A stretch of DNA of 45,819 nt from CAYNVS01 sp964400725 (GTDB lineage Bacteria > Myxococcota_A > SURF-8 > CAYNVS01): assembly GCA_964400725.1 (NCBI GenBank), contig CAYNVS010000023.1, positions 1-45,819 of the forward strand. Reading direction: 5' to 3'. The translations under genes were made by a program, and so were the position numbers. The notes under the pieces are model-generated. The model was not told where the DNA came from. It saw only the letters and a program-made list of their open reading frames with translations, and did not search any database. Positions within the stretch are counted from its first letter, which is position 1. Every line of letters begins with the position of its first letter. This document shows, piece after piece, positions 7,759 to 15,643 of this stretch.

Positions 7759-7790
7759 AACTTTCTGAAGAATAAAAATTCTTCAAAGTT
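7759..7790 (-). promoter_or_regulatory. Hairpin in the asnS leader
   Basis: Two nested arms, AACTTT/AAAGTT and GAAGAAT/ATTCTTC, give 13 paired bases with a two-base bulge and an AAAA loop. The hairpin ends about six bases before the presumed ribosome binding site of asnS. No U-tract follows, so it is not a terminator. It could stabilise the message or affect ribosome access. Confidence 0.55.
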
Positions 7791-7849
7791 ATACACCAAA
7801 GTTAAATTTTAAGCTAATTATTATTGGCGGGGAAAACAACATTAATAAA

Positions 7850-7885
7850 GGGAAGGCGGTTTTCAGTGCAAAAACCGCGCTTCCC
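7850..7885 (-). terminator. Hairpin downstream of rpsT, terminator-like
   Basis: Arms GGGAAGGCGGTTTT (7850-7863) and AAAACCGC-G-CTTCCC (7871-7885) pair over 14 bases with one bulge around a seven-base loop. On the minus strand it is followed by TTTATTAATG, a weak U-tract. It lies about 170 bases after the rpsT stop and could end that transcript before asnS. Confidence 0.45.
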
Positions 7886-8057
7886 AATTTCGCAGTAAAA
7901 AAAAGAAACTATTGAAAGAACTTTGTAAATCATTTTTCGGCTCGCTATACGAAGCGGATACGTCGCCTTATTAAATGGCTTTGCGGTCTCGCTAACGCCG
8001 AAATTTACGCGCAAAAAGCGCCCGGTTCAAACCGTTGAACGGCTTATTAAGCCGGAA

Positions 8058-8327
8058 TTACCCTTTTACGAGCTTGTGCACCGCGCTCGTCATGCGGGAA
8101 ATGCGCCTCGAAGCCTGGTTCTTATGGATGACGCCCTTGCTGGCGACCTTGCTGATGGTCTTAACCAGCGCGGGAAGGGCTTCCTGAGCCTTTGCGGCGT
8201 CCTTCGATTCGAGCAACTCGTTGAACTTCTTGATGGAAGAGCGCATGATGCCCTTGAAGAAACGATTGCGGATGCGAGCCTTTTCGCTCGTCTTGATACG
8301 TTTTTTTGCAGACCTTGTATGAGCCAC
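8058..8327 (-). CDS. rpsT: 30S ribosomal protein S20
   Basis: Binds 16S rRNA early in assembly of the small subunit. At 89 residues it is of normal size, with the characteristic start AHTRSAKKRIKTSEKARIRNR and the C-terminal NQASRRISRMTSAVHKL pattern. The start codon is GTG at 8325-8327, with a strong GGAGGT five to six bases upstream, so the unusual start is well supported. It is monocistronic here, flanked by non-coding sequence on both sides. Confidence 0.96.
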   Translation of the reverse strand: MAHTRSAKKRIKTSEKARIRNRFFKGIMRSSIKKFNELLESKDAAKAQEALPALVKTISKVASKGVIHKNQASRRISRMTSAVHKLVKG

Positions 8328-8512
8328 TTTCTACCTCCGGTCGAAAAAACAAATCTAACAAATACCACTACAAACAAGACAGAAATATTTACTGCAAACG
8401 GCTCGTTAAGTCAAGAAGAAAATAATAAAAATCGCCTATAAATTTTTATTTGTCGCATTTCCTCGACGCAGGAACGGCGGCCGTTTTGTTAAAAAAGCGC
8501 GGATGCAGTTCT

Positions 8513-9733
8513 TTATCTCCACCCCGCTTCTAATACGCGCATCGCGTTGTCGTACATTATCATGTCGGCCTCTTTACGCGTAAAATGCTTGAGCATTTCT
8601 TTGTAAAGAGCATCGAGGTGCTTCGGAAGATAAATATCCTTGAACGGATCGGTCATGCCGTCGAAATCGCTGCCGATTCCTATCGTTTCGACTCCGCCCG
8701 CAACCTTTTTGATGTGAAGCATGTGTTCAATCATCACGGCTACGCCTTTTCCGGCCTTCTGCTTGTATTCCGACGGATGAACGAGCCATCTATGAGTAGG
8801 TATGAGACCGATTATTCCTCCGACGTCGCGCATTTTAATAATTTCTTCGTCGGTTATATTATATTCGTGATCGACGAAATGCTTAAGCCCCATATGCGAG
8901 GCGATAATCGGCCGTTTGCTCTTGAGCGCCATTTCGAGAACCTGAGAGCGCGCGTGCTCCTGCATGTGCGCTATGTCGATAATTATGCCGGCGTCGAAAA
9001 GTTTTTTAGAAATCTGTTCGCCGAATTTGCCCGGAGCCGGATATGTCCATGTCGCGCGCTTCATGTGGGCAAGCAAATCGTCTTTCGCGACAACTATTTT
9101 GCCGCCGACTTTCTTCGGGCGTATCTCGGTGCCGTCCGTTTGAGGGAAAAACATGTTGTCCCAGAAATGGCATATGGTAATCATCGCTACGCCGCGCGTT
9201 TTAAGAGTGTCAATGCGCTTCTCCACGTCTTGCCAGTAAGCCGCGAGCGTCTGACCGGCGGAGGGAGAATAACCCAGCGAATGCGCGCCTTCGAGCGTAT
9301 GAATTAAAACTATTTCATCGTCGGCGATATTCGCCAAATCGCTGAATTTACGGGCGAATCTAAACCTTTTAAGCTTGCCGTCGGCTTTGGCGTTAGCTTT
9401 TTCCGCCGCGATTTCCAGCGTGTCCATCATTTCGTTCAACACCTGCCAAGAATCATTTCGAGTGAGGTAATTGTAAATATCGGGAACCAGCTTTTTAATA
9501 AGAGCGCGTCCCAGCGGCGTAATGCCGTTGGCGATAAAGTCGCGCTCGATGACGTAGTGCGCGCACATTAAAACCTTTTCGGGGCTCTTGCTTAGGTTGC
9601 GCTGGCTGGAACGAAAGGAAACTGGGTTGCGCATAGGCAGGGACGGCGCGAAAGAGCCGAGATTTTTGCGTAAAAACGGCAGATAATAAAGCTGTAAAGA
9701 AGGGTGAATGTGCAAATCGACCATTTTAGCCAT
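8513..9733 (-). CDS. Membrane dipeptidase-like metallohydrolase (peptidase M19)
   Basis: A 406-residue zinc hydrolase of the renal dipeptidase family, which cleaves dipeptides, including those with D-residues. Metal and catalytic motifs are in order: DLHIHPS at residues 6-12, HTLEGAH with the bridging Glu at about 148, IIDIAHM, IIASHMG and GIGSDFDGM. All expected ligands are present, though the first motif is HxH rather than the more common HxD. A charged stretch, about 25-135, inserted after the first motif, makes it longer than small bacterial members. There is no signal peptide, so it is probably cytosolic. The ATG at 9731-9733 is supported by GAGGAG eight to nine bases upstream. It is divergent from cstA, which imports peptides or pyruvate, so a shared role in peptide use is possible. 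Confidence 0.85.
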   Translation of the reverse strand: MAKMVDLHIHPSLQLYYLPFLRKNLGSFAPSLPMRNPVSFRSSQRNLSKSPEKVLMCAHYVIERDFIANGITPLGRALIKKLVPDIYNYLTRNDSWQVLNEMMDTLEIAAEKANAKADGKLKRFRFARKFSDLANIADDEIVLIHTLEGAHSLGYSPSAGQTLAAYWQDVEKRIDTLKTRGVAMITICHFWDNMFFPQTDGTEIRPKKVGGKIVVAKDDLLAHMKRATWTYPAPGKFGEQISKKLFDAGIIIDIAHMQEHARSQVLEMALKSKRPIIASHMGLKHFVDHEYNITDEEIIKMRDVGGIIGLIPTHRWLVHPSEYKQKAGKGVAVMIEHMLHIKKVAGGVETIGIGSDFDGMTDPFKDIYLPKHLDALYKEMLKHFTRKEADMIMYDNAMRVLEAGWR

Positions 9734-10034
9734 GATGTATCTCCTCGAAGCAAAAACGTTAAAGCCGCGACAATGAATTAAAAGTTAGCGCTATAAAAAA
9801 TGAATGGCAAAACTTTTTTCAAAATTACTTAAATATTTCAACGCGGCGCGGCGCCGGATATTAACGCGAATAATACGCGTTATCGCCGAATGTAATATAT
9901 GTTTAAACATTTAGATAAAGGTTGCTAATATCGGCGAAATGTGTTAAATATCTAAGCGCATAAAAATTCTCTTAATAACCGCCGGAGACCGGTCGGCAGG
10001 CTTTGCGGCGGTAATACGGCTTGCGAGGCGCAAA
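9734..10034 (+). promoter_or_regulatory. Divergent intergenic region and structured cstA leader
   Basis: About 300 AT-rich bases lie between the divergent dipeptidase and cstA genes and should hold both promoters. A weak candidate for cstA is TTGCTA (9922-9927), 17 bases, then TAAATA (9945-9950). Just before cstA, at 9978-10012, ACCGCC pairs with GGCGGT around a segment containing the palindrome GACCGGTC. The hairpin ends about 12 bases before the ribosome binding site. No known riboswitch was recognised. Confidence 0.4.
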
Positions 10035-11948
10035 ATGAAACTCCTTAAAACGTTGTTATGGGTCGCGCTCTCGGTTCTGGGAGCGTTCAGTTACGCCGTA
10101 ATCGTGAGGGTTGTCAATCCGTCGGAGAAGCTCTCAAGTCTTTGGCTTGTCGTAGCCGGAGCCTGCACTTTTATTCTGGCGTACCGCTTTTACGGCGCGT
10201 TCATAGCGGCCAAAGTATTCGCCCTCGACGACAAAAATAAAACGCCCGCGGTTCGTTTTGCGGACGGACGCGACTTTCACCCGACCAACAAATGGGTTTT
10301 GTTCGGCCATCACTTCGCGGCGATAGCCGGAGCGGGGCCGCTCATCGGGCCGGTGCTTGCGGCGCAGTTCGGATACCTGCCCGGCGCCTTATGGATACTC
10401 GTCGGCGCGGTCTTCGCGGGCGCGGTGCACGACTTCGTAATTCTCATATCGTCAATTCGCCACGACGGCTGCTCGCTGGCGGAAATAGGCCGCAAGGAAG
10501 TCGGCCCGGTTACGGGCTTCGTGGCTTCCATCGCGACGCTGTTCATCATCATCGTATCGCTGGCGGGGCTGGGGTTGGCGGTAGTCAACGCGCTGGCGCA
10601 CAGCCCTTGGGGCACGTGGACAATCGCCTGCACGATACCTATCGCGCTCTTCATGGGGCTTTATCTTTACAAAATCCGCTACGGCAAAGTCGCCGAAACG
10701 ACGATTATCGGCGTTTCCCTTCTGCTGATTGCGGTTATCAGCGGACATTGGATAGTCGAATCGACTCTTGCCGAAACCTTTACGCTGTCGCGCAACTCGC
10801 TCGTTCTGGCTATGGCGCTTTACGGTTTCATAGCCTCGGTCCTGCCTGTTTGGATGCTCCTTTGCCCCCGCGACTATTTAAGCACTTATATGAAAATCGG
10901 CACGATATTGCTGCTCGCCGGCGGAATAATCTTTCTCGCCCCCGAAATGAAGATGCCGTCCGTTACGCGCTTCGCCGGAGGAGACGGGCCGGTGCTGGAA
11001 GGCTCCATATTCCCGTTCATGTTCATCACAATCGCCTGCGGCGCGATTTCGGGCTTCCATTCGCTCGTGTCGTCCGGCACTACGCCCAAAATGGTCAGCA
11101 ACGAGAGCGAGGCCAAAGCCATAGGCTTCGGCGCGATGCTCGTCGAAGGCTTCGTCTCGCTTATGGCGGTAATCGCCGCGGGCATACTTATTCCCGGCGA
11201 CTATTTCGCGATTAACTCAAACCTTTCCGCCGACGCTCTTACGGCTCTCGGTTTTGCGCCCGAACGCATAAAGGAACTTTCGGCGATGGTCGGCACGGAT
11301 GTGGCCAACCGCCCCGGCGGAGCGGTTTCTCTCGCGGTAGGCATGGCTTCGGTCTTCTCCGGTCTTCCGGGGATGAGCGGCCTTATGGCTTATTGGTATA
11401 ATTTCGCGCTGATGTTCGAGGCGCTGTTCATTCTTACCACCGTCGATACCGGCACGCGCGTCGCGCGTTTTCTAGTTCAAGAAATGGGCGGCGTAATTTA
11501 CAAGCCGCTGCGTCAACACTCGTGGATGCCAGGCACGCTCTTTGCAAGCGTTTTGGTCGTCGGAGCGTGGGGATTTCTAATTTATTCGGGCAGCATTAAA
11601 ACGATATGGCCGATGTTCGGCGTTTCAAACCAACTGCTTGCGGCGCTGGCTCTTTCCATCGGCACAACCGTTTTAATTAAAATGGGCAAAGCCAAATACG
11701 CTTGGATTACGGCCGTTCCTATGACCTTTATGATCGCCACGACTTTAACCGCGGCCTACCAGTTGGTTTTCCGTTTTTGGGCTATGGCCGACAAGTCGCC
11801 GAAGGACGCTTTTACGCTGCGGATGGACGCGGTTTTAGTCGCGATAATGGCGGTTCTGACCATAATAATAATCGGAGACTCGCTTATTAAGTGGAAAAAG
11901 ATGCTTACCGGCAAGTCCGCAGGCGCGGCGGCATCTGCGTCGCTTTAG
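10035..11948 (+). CDS. cstA: Carbon starvation protein A, CstA-family transporter
   Basis: An inner-membrane transporter family moving peptides and/or pyruvate, often induced on carbon limitation. The 637 residues contain many hydrophobic helices and family-specific stretches: AYRFYGAFIAAKVFALDD, the FHPTNKWVLFGHHFAAIAGAGPLIGPVLA region near residues 78-108, GAVHDFVILISSIRHDG, FHSLVSSGTTPKM and NQLLAALAL toward the end. The ATG has GAGG six bases upstream. Length fits the shorter CstA class, below the roughly 700 residues of E. coli CstA. No two-component system or small membrane partner lies beside it. Substrate cannot be told from sequence. Confidence 0.94.
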   Translation: MKLLKTLLWVALSVLGAFSYAVIVRVVNPSEKLSSLWLVVAGACTFILAYRFYGAFIAAKVFALDDKNKTPAVRFADGRDFHPTNKWVLFGHHFAAIAGAGPLIGPVLAAQFGYLPGALWILVGAVFAGAVHDFVILISSIRHDGCSLAEIGRKEVGPVTGFVASIATLFIIIVSLAGLGLAVVNALAHSPWGTWTIACTIPIALFMGLYLYKIRYGKVAETTIIGVSLLLIAVISGHWIVESTLAETFTLSRNSLVLAMALYGFIASVLPVWMLLCPRDYLSTYMKIGTILLLAGGIIFLAPEMKMPSVTRFAGGDGPVLEGSIFPFMFITIACGAISGFHSLVSSGTTPKMVSNESEAKAIGFGAMLVEGFVSLMAVIAAGILIPGDYFAINSNLSADALTALGFAPERIKELSAMVGTDVANRPGGAVSLAVGMASVFSGLPGMSGLMAYWYNFALMFEALFILTTVDTGTRVARFLVQEMGGVIYKPLRQHSWMPGTLFASVLVVGAWGFLIYSGSIKTIWPMFGVSNQLLAALALSIGTTVLIKMGKAKYAWITAVPMTFMIATTLTAAYQLVFRFWAMADKSPKDAFTLRMDAVLVAIMAVLTIIIIGDSLIKWKKMLTGKSAGAAASASL

Positions 11949-12123
11949 AGCGGTTTGAAAAACGCTTAAGGCGCGCGCCTATTCGGTCGGCGGATTATTC
12001 CTTCGCTTGCAGGAATGCTGCGGCAAGATAAGCCGGGCGGCTAGCGTTGAACGAGAGCCGGTTAATTTATCCCAATCCGTCTATTTATTATCTTTTATCT
12101 TATTTAGAAACTAATAAATGCCG

Positions 12124-12987
12124 CTACTTTGGGAGGGATTCATTAGACTGCTCGTATTCTTCAAGAATGACGTCCAGCAAAACCTCGGCAGTCATCTCGT
12201 AAGAGTATTTCCGCCCGTTTATGAACAAGGTGGGCGTGGCAGTAACTTTGTTGCGCACGCCTTCTTGCTTAGATTGTCCGAGCGACTCCTTGAGCTCCGA
12301 ATCGGCCATCAAGCGCTCAAATTCCGAACGGTCCAATCCGAGTTCAGCGGCCCACACAGGCAGCGTCTCAGGCTTAAAAGCGTCGTAATTTTCATAGACC
12401 TTTAACAAATATGGCCAGAACTTATCCATCTTCGCGGCGGCGGAAAGGGCGAGACCTCCCTGCAGCGAGCCTTCATGATCCTTTAGAGGGAACGGCCTAA
12501 AATAAAGTTTCGCTTTGCCTTTAAGCTCTCCCGTCGTCAACTCGCGGTATAAAGCTGGAACCACAACCTTGCAGTATGGGCATCGAGTGCAGGCATAAAC
12601 CGTTACGGTTACCGGCGAAGAGACGTCTCCCGCCATCATCGCGTCGTTTAAAGAAAAAGACGCGGGTTTCCCCATAGGCGTCATGCTTTGGGCGCGTTTC
12701 AGCATCGCGCGTTCCACTTCCGACTGACTTTTCCCCTGTTTCACCAAGCGGCAGACATCCCGCGCCAGTCGCGTCGCAAGCGGACAAACGGGACGCTTAT
12801 TCAAGCAAGCAGAAATCGTCTCGTCGCAGCAACGGTATGGGTGCAATTTGTCAAGAAGGCGCTTGAATAATTCCTGTTTCCCGGCGTCGAGCCCTTTGCA
12901 GGTAGAATCAGGGGCGGAAAAAGCGGCCGTCGCGCCGAGAACCGCTGCGAATAGCGATAAAAAAACGAAGACTTTACGATGCGTCAT
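12124..12987 (-). CDS. Exported DsbA-like thioredoxin with Cys-rich N-terminal domain
   Basis: A 287-residue protein with a signal peptide (cleavage near ATAAFSA, residues 19-25). Residues 30-100 form a small helical Cys-rich domain, CC..TISACLNKRPVCPLATRLARDVCRLVKQGKS. Its spacing recalls the N-terminal domain of CcmH/NrfF proteins of cytochrome c maturation, but this is a resemblance only. Residues 115-280 are a thioredoxin/DsbA fold with active site CTRCPYC (Cys133, 136, 139: two overlapping CxxC motifs) and the cis-Pro segment TATPTLF (Pro252). It probably makes or transfers disulfides in the periplasm. It is last in a five-gene operon, starting two bases after the MauE-like gene stop, so the MauE protein is its likely membrane redox partner. 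Confidence 0.82.
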   Translation of the reverse strand: MTHRKVFVFLSLFAAVLGATAAFSAPDSTCKGLDAGKQELFKRLLDKLHPYRCCDETISACLNKRPVCPLATRLARDVCRLVKQGKSQSEVERAMLKRAQSMTPMGKPASFSLNDAMMAGDVSSPVTVTVYACTRCPYCKVVVPALYRELTTGELKGKAKLYFRPFPLKDHEGSLQGGLALSAAAKMDKFWPYLLKVYENYDAFKPETLPVWAAELGLDRSEFERLMADSELKESLGQSKQEGVRNKVTATPTLFINGRKYSYEMTAEVLLDVILEEYEQSNESLPK

Positions 12988-12989
12988 TT

Positions 12990-13490
12990 TTAATTATCCT
13001 TTTCTAATGGCTTTGTTTTTTTACGTTTTAAAAAAAACCGGTCAACGCCTAAAGGAGAACGGTCTAGAGCCATGACGTACACCGCCAGAAGCAGCCACGC
13101 CAGATCGCGGACTACAGTTTTCCATGAAATCGGGTCTTCCTCCAATCCCTGCGAGGCAAAGCAGCCGCACGACATCGCCAAGTCTTTTGATAGCGCTATG
13201 GAAATAGCGGCGATAAAAACAACCATCATTCCGGCAATGAGCAAAGCCGCCGCTCGCGTGCGGAACCCGGCGATCAGCATTGCCGCCGCAATCAACTCCA
13301 GCCACGGAAGAACGATGGCCGTCAGGTTGACGAGCGGCAACGGCAGTATTTGGTAGGTAGCCACATCGACGGCGAATGAGGCCGGATCTATTATTTTGTG
13401 CCAACAGGCAAAAAGAAACACGCCGCCCAAATATATGCGTATCGGCAAGGCCAGCCAAGAGCGGCCCTTCCAGTTCAAAAAAGCGCTCAT
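12990..13490 (-). CDS. MauE/DoxX-family redox-associated membrane protein
   Basis: A 166-residue inner-membrane protein with four predicted helices (about 13-32, 52-75, 80-100, 127-145). The family mark is SCGCF (Cys108, Cys110), followed by ISWKTVVRDLAWLLLA, as in MauE, the methylamine-utilisation membrane protein needed for disulfide formation in its target enzyme. Here no methylamine dehydrogenase genes are near. MauE-type proteins commonly sit beside thioredoxin-fold proteins, and here the DsbA-like gene follows immediately. It probably links periplasmic thiols to the quinone pool, by analogy with DsbB and VKOR. Its ATG overlaps the preceding rhodanese-like stop (ATGA). Confidence 0.85.
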   Translation of the reverse strand: MSAFLNWKGRSWLALPIRIYLGGVFLFACWHKIIDPASFAVDVATYQILPLPLVNLTAIVLPWLELIAAAMLIAGFRTRAAALLIAGMMVVFIAAISIALSKDLAMSCGCFASQGLEEDPISWKTVVRDLAWLLLAVYVMALDRSPLGVDRFFLKRKKTKPLEKDN

Positions 13491-13984
13491 GGTTTGTCTC
13501 CTTGCCGCGCGGCCTTTAACGCGGGCGCGCCGCCCCTGATGAAAAAGACGTTGCGCACTCCTTTGCCCGCAAGCTCCCGCGCCAACTGCTCGCCGCTGTC
13601 CGGATCGTCGCCGTCGCCGAAAACGAAGATTGCCTTCGCCCGCATTCGCAAAAGACTGCTTAGGGATTCCGGCGGCGTCGGCTCAAGATAATCATACGGC
13701 ATTGAAACAGCCCCTTCAAGAGACCATTCTTTACTAATCGACGAGGCGCGGGCGTCCACAAATAGGCTTTGTCCGTCCTTGAGACGCGGATCATTGGCCG
13801 CAACGCTCTCTACATCCGCCCCCGTTTCCGGGCAGGGGACGAGTATCTGATAATCCTTCTTGGCGACGAGGGGCAGCCCGTTCGGCCTGGCGGCGTTTAC
13901 GGCGAGCGCCAGGACGGCGGAAAGCGCCGTTACGATGACCGCGTCGCGAAAAACTGATAGAGTCGCTTTAAACCCTGCGTTCAT
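13487..13984 (-). CDS. Membrane-anchored rhodanese-like protein without catalytic Cys
   Basis: A 165-residue protein. A longer frame overlapping the upstream gene is rejected because the ATG at 13982-13984 has GGAG eight bases upstream and follows the previous stop by two bases. An N-terminal helix (about 15-33) anchors it. Residues 70-160 follow the rhodanese fold: SLFVDARASSISKEWSLEGAVSMPYD, then KAIFVFGDGDDPDSGEQLARELAGKG, then VRNVFFIRGGAPALK. In active relatives the loop after the central strand begins with Cys, often CDGxxCxxS. Here both positions are replaced (Gly and Asp), so sulfur transfer is unlikely. It may be a binding or scaffold protein for the MauE/DsbA pair it is cotranscribed with. 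Confidence 0.78.
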   Translation of the reverse strand: MNAGFKATLSVFRDAVIVTALSAVLALAVNAARPNGLPLVAKKDYQILVPCPETGADVESVAANDPRLKDGQSLFVDARASSISKEWSLEGAVSMPYDYLEPTPPESLSSLLRMRAKAIFVFGDGDDPDSGEQLARELAGKGVRNVFFIRGGAPALKAARQGDKP

Positions 13985-13986
13985 GT

Positions 13987-15579
13987 TTAGTTCTCCACGC
14001 ACGACGAGCCGTGCTGCACCGCCTCGTCCTGACGCAGCAAATCTTGAATGCGTTCTCCTCCGCCGTCGCCCCCTTGAAGTCCCCAATCAATTGGCGCGAC
14101 GTCTTTCAGCGAGGTCGCTTTTGGCAGCCATGGGTCAAGCGAGAACGACCAGACAAACTTCATAATCACGCGGTTGTCAATGTAGGCGTAGGGGTTTGCC
14201 GCGCTAAAACGGTCGGCAAACTCATAAACCAGCCCGGCGCGAAAACCCGTCCATGCCGGCGACCAGAACCCCGCCGTTGGTTTGATAAGAACGTCCCGCC
14301 TTTTCGCGTCGGGTTTCAACGCGTCAAAATAACCGGCCGAATCGGGATAATATTCAATATTCGCAGAGAATCCGGCGCGCAGACTCATGCCGTAAGGCAG
14401 GAAATATTCGAGAGAAACGAGCGCGTTGGCGCCGTAAAGGTCGTAGGCGTTATTCTTCGCGTTCTGCCAACGTCCGGAAAGCAATCCCATCAGGTTCAGG
14501 TCTTTTAGAATTCGATAGCCGGCGCTTACGCCGCCGTCGATCTCGATTCGGTCTCGACCTATCTCTCGAAACCGACGTTTGCCGGCGCCGAAAAAAAGCG
14601 TAAGCCACGGCAATGGCGACGCTTCCAATTCGCCCCTATGCGCCTGATAAAACCAAACAGGCCCTTTCTCGTAGCGGTCGCCTCCGGCAAGCAGCAGGGA
14701 TTCATAACGATAAGCGGCCGTAACGCTCCAGCGCGAGCCGCCGAAAAGCAGCCCCGGACGGCTGGAAAGCAGGATATAACTGTAATCGCGCCCGTCTTCG
14801 GAGGCGTAGCCTAGAGCCCGGACGTCGCCTTCTATCGAAGGATGCAGCCAAAAATTGAAGTTAGGCGAGAACCGAAGCCATGCGCTCATATTGCCGAAAG
14901 CGCTTTGATGACTTGTTTCTTGATTCGGGTCCTGCGGCGAACCGGCCTGCGCGTTGGACGTCCAACCGCCCCAGAGCTCAAGCCGCCATGACAAGGGGCG
15001 CGCATACATCGGGTCTAGTTCGGGTTTGAGAGAGGCGACGGCCTTACGGTCGTCCGGGAATATCTCTTGGCTGTTATAAGCCAAATCGAGCGACTCTTTC
15101 GCCTGCTGCGCCTTATCGTCATGTTTCTCAATCATTGACGCAAGAAGGTTGCGACGGGCAGCGAACGGCCCATTGTCGGGACATACGGCCTCATTCAGGG
15201 CTTGGCGCGCGTTATCAAGCGAACCTTGCAGCAGATAGACCCATGACAGCCTCAGACCGGCCTCGCAGTCTCCGGGATGACGCTCCAACCAATCGCTTAA
15301 CGCCCGCAGAGCCCAAAAGTCGTTGTCGTCCTCAAGATAGGCTTTTGCGAGCAAAAGCAAGAGAGCGCGGGACTCGGAAAAGCGCTCGACTCCTTGCTTG
15401 AGAAGAGCGAGAGCCTTCTTAAGTTCGCCTTTTTCAATCATAATTAGAGCGTTTGATTCATAACACGATTCTTGCGCGTCGGCGCCGCAGACATGGCCGG
15501 AGTCCTGCGCCATAGTCGTTCCCGCGCAAAAGATATAAAACATTGCAACGAGAAAGAGCGCGATTCCAAATGTTTTCAT
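13987..15579 (-). CDS. Exported TPR protein with C-terminal beta-barrel-like domain
   Basis: A 530-residue protein with a signal peptide ending near TTMAQ (residue 25). Residues 40-160 are TPR-like helical repeats (GELKKALALLKQGVERFSES..., DNDFWALRALSDWLERHPGD..., GSLDNARQALNEAV). From about 195 to 500 the pattern changes to alternating aromatic strands such as WRLELWGGWTSN, NMSAWLRFSPNFNFWLHP and MSLRAGFSANIEYYP, resembling an outer-membrane beta-barrel of 12-16 strands. The chain does not end in a C-terminal aromatic strand but in a hydrophilic tail with a lone Cys. It is second in the operon, 64 bases after the SUMF1 lipoprotein, with GGAG seven bases before the ATG. An outer-membrane assembly or export role is inferred only from the architecture. 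Confidence 0.7.
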   Translation of the reverse strand: MKTFGIALFLVAMFYIFCAGTTMAQDSGHVCGADAQESCYESNALIMIEKGELKKALALLKQGVERFSESRALLLLLAKAYLEDDNDFWALRALSDWLERHPGDCEAGLRLSWVYLLQGSLDNARQALNEAVCPDNGPFAARRNLLASMIEKHDDKAQQAKESLDLAYNSQEIFPDDRKAVASLKPELDPMYARPLSWRLELWGGWTSNAQAGSPQDPNQETSHQSAFGNMSAWLRFSPNFNFWLHPSIEGDVRALGYASEDGRDYSYILLSSRPGLLFGGSRWSVTAAYRYESLLLAGGDRYEKGPVWFYQAHRGELEASPLPWLTLFFGAGKRRFREIGRDRIEIDGGVSAGYRILKDLNLMGLLSGRWQNAKNNAYDLYGANALVSLEYFLPYGMSLRAGFSANIEYYPDSAGYFDALKPDAKRRDVLIKPTAGFWSPAWTGFRAGLVYEFADRFSAANPYAYIDNRVIMKFVWSFSLDPWLPKATSLKDVAPIDWGLQGGDGGGERIQDLLRQDEAVQHGSSCVEN

Positions 15580-15643
15580 TTCAATTCTCCGATTTTTTTT
15601 TGCGCAACACTTGGAAATACGACTATCGTCAATCTATCGCATA

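Larger units (their letters stand above)
7747..8057. other. asnS-rpsT intergenic region
   Basis: About 310 bases separate the asnS start from the rpsT stop, both on the minus strand. The region contains two strong hairpins, listed separately, and a small one, CGGCTT-ATT-AAGCCG (8040-8054), just after the rpsT stop. A 66-codon open frame at 7814-8014 has no start signal or recognisable content and crosses a hairpin, so it is not called. Confidence 0.6.

Noticed and set aside
7814..8014. 66-codon minus-strand open frame between asnS and rpsT
   Set aside because: No ribosome binding site, no family likeness, and a strong hairpin runs through it.
10292..11215. 307-codon open frame within cstA in another frame
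   Set aside because: Arg/Gly-rich shadow of a well-supported transporter gene.
12990..13490. Methylamine-utilisation locus, suggested by the MauE-like protein
   Set aside because: No mauA, mauB or mauD and no quinoprotein genes are present. MauE-type proteins are widespread outside methylamine metabolism.
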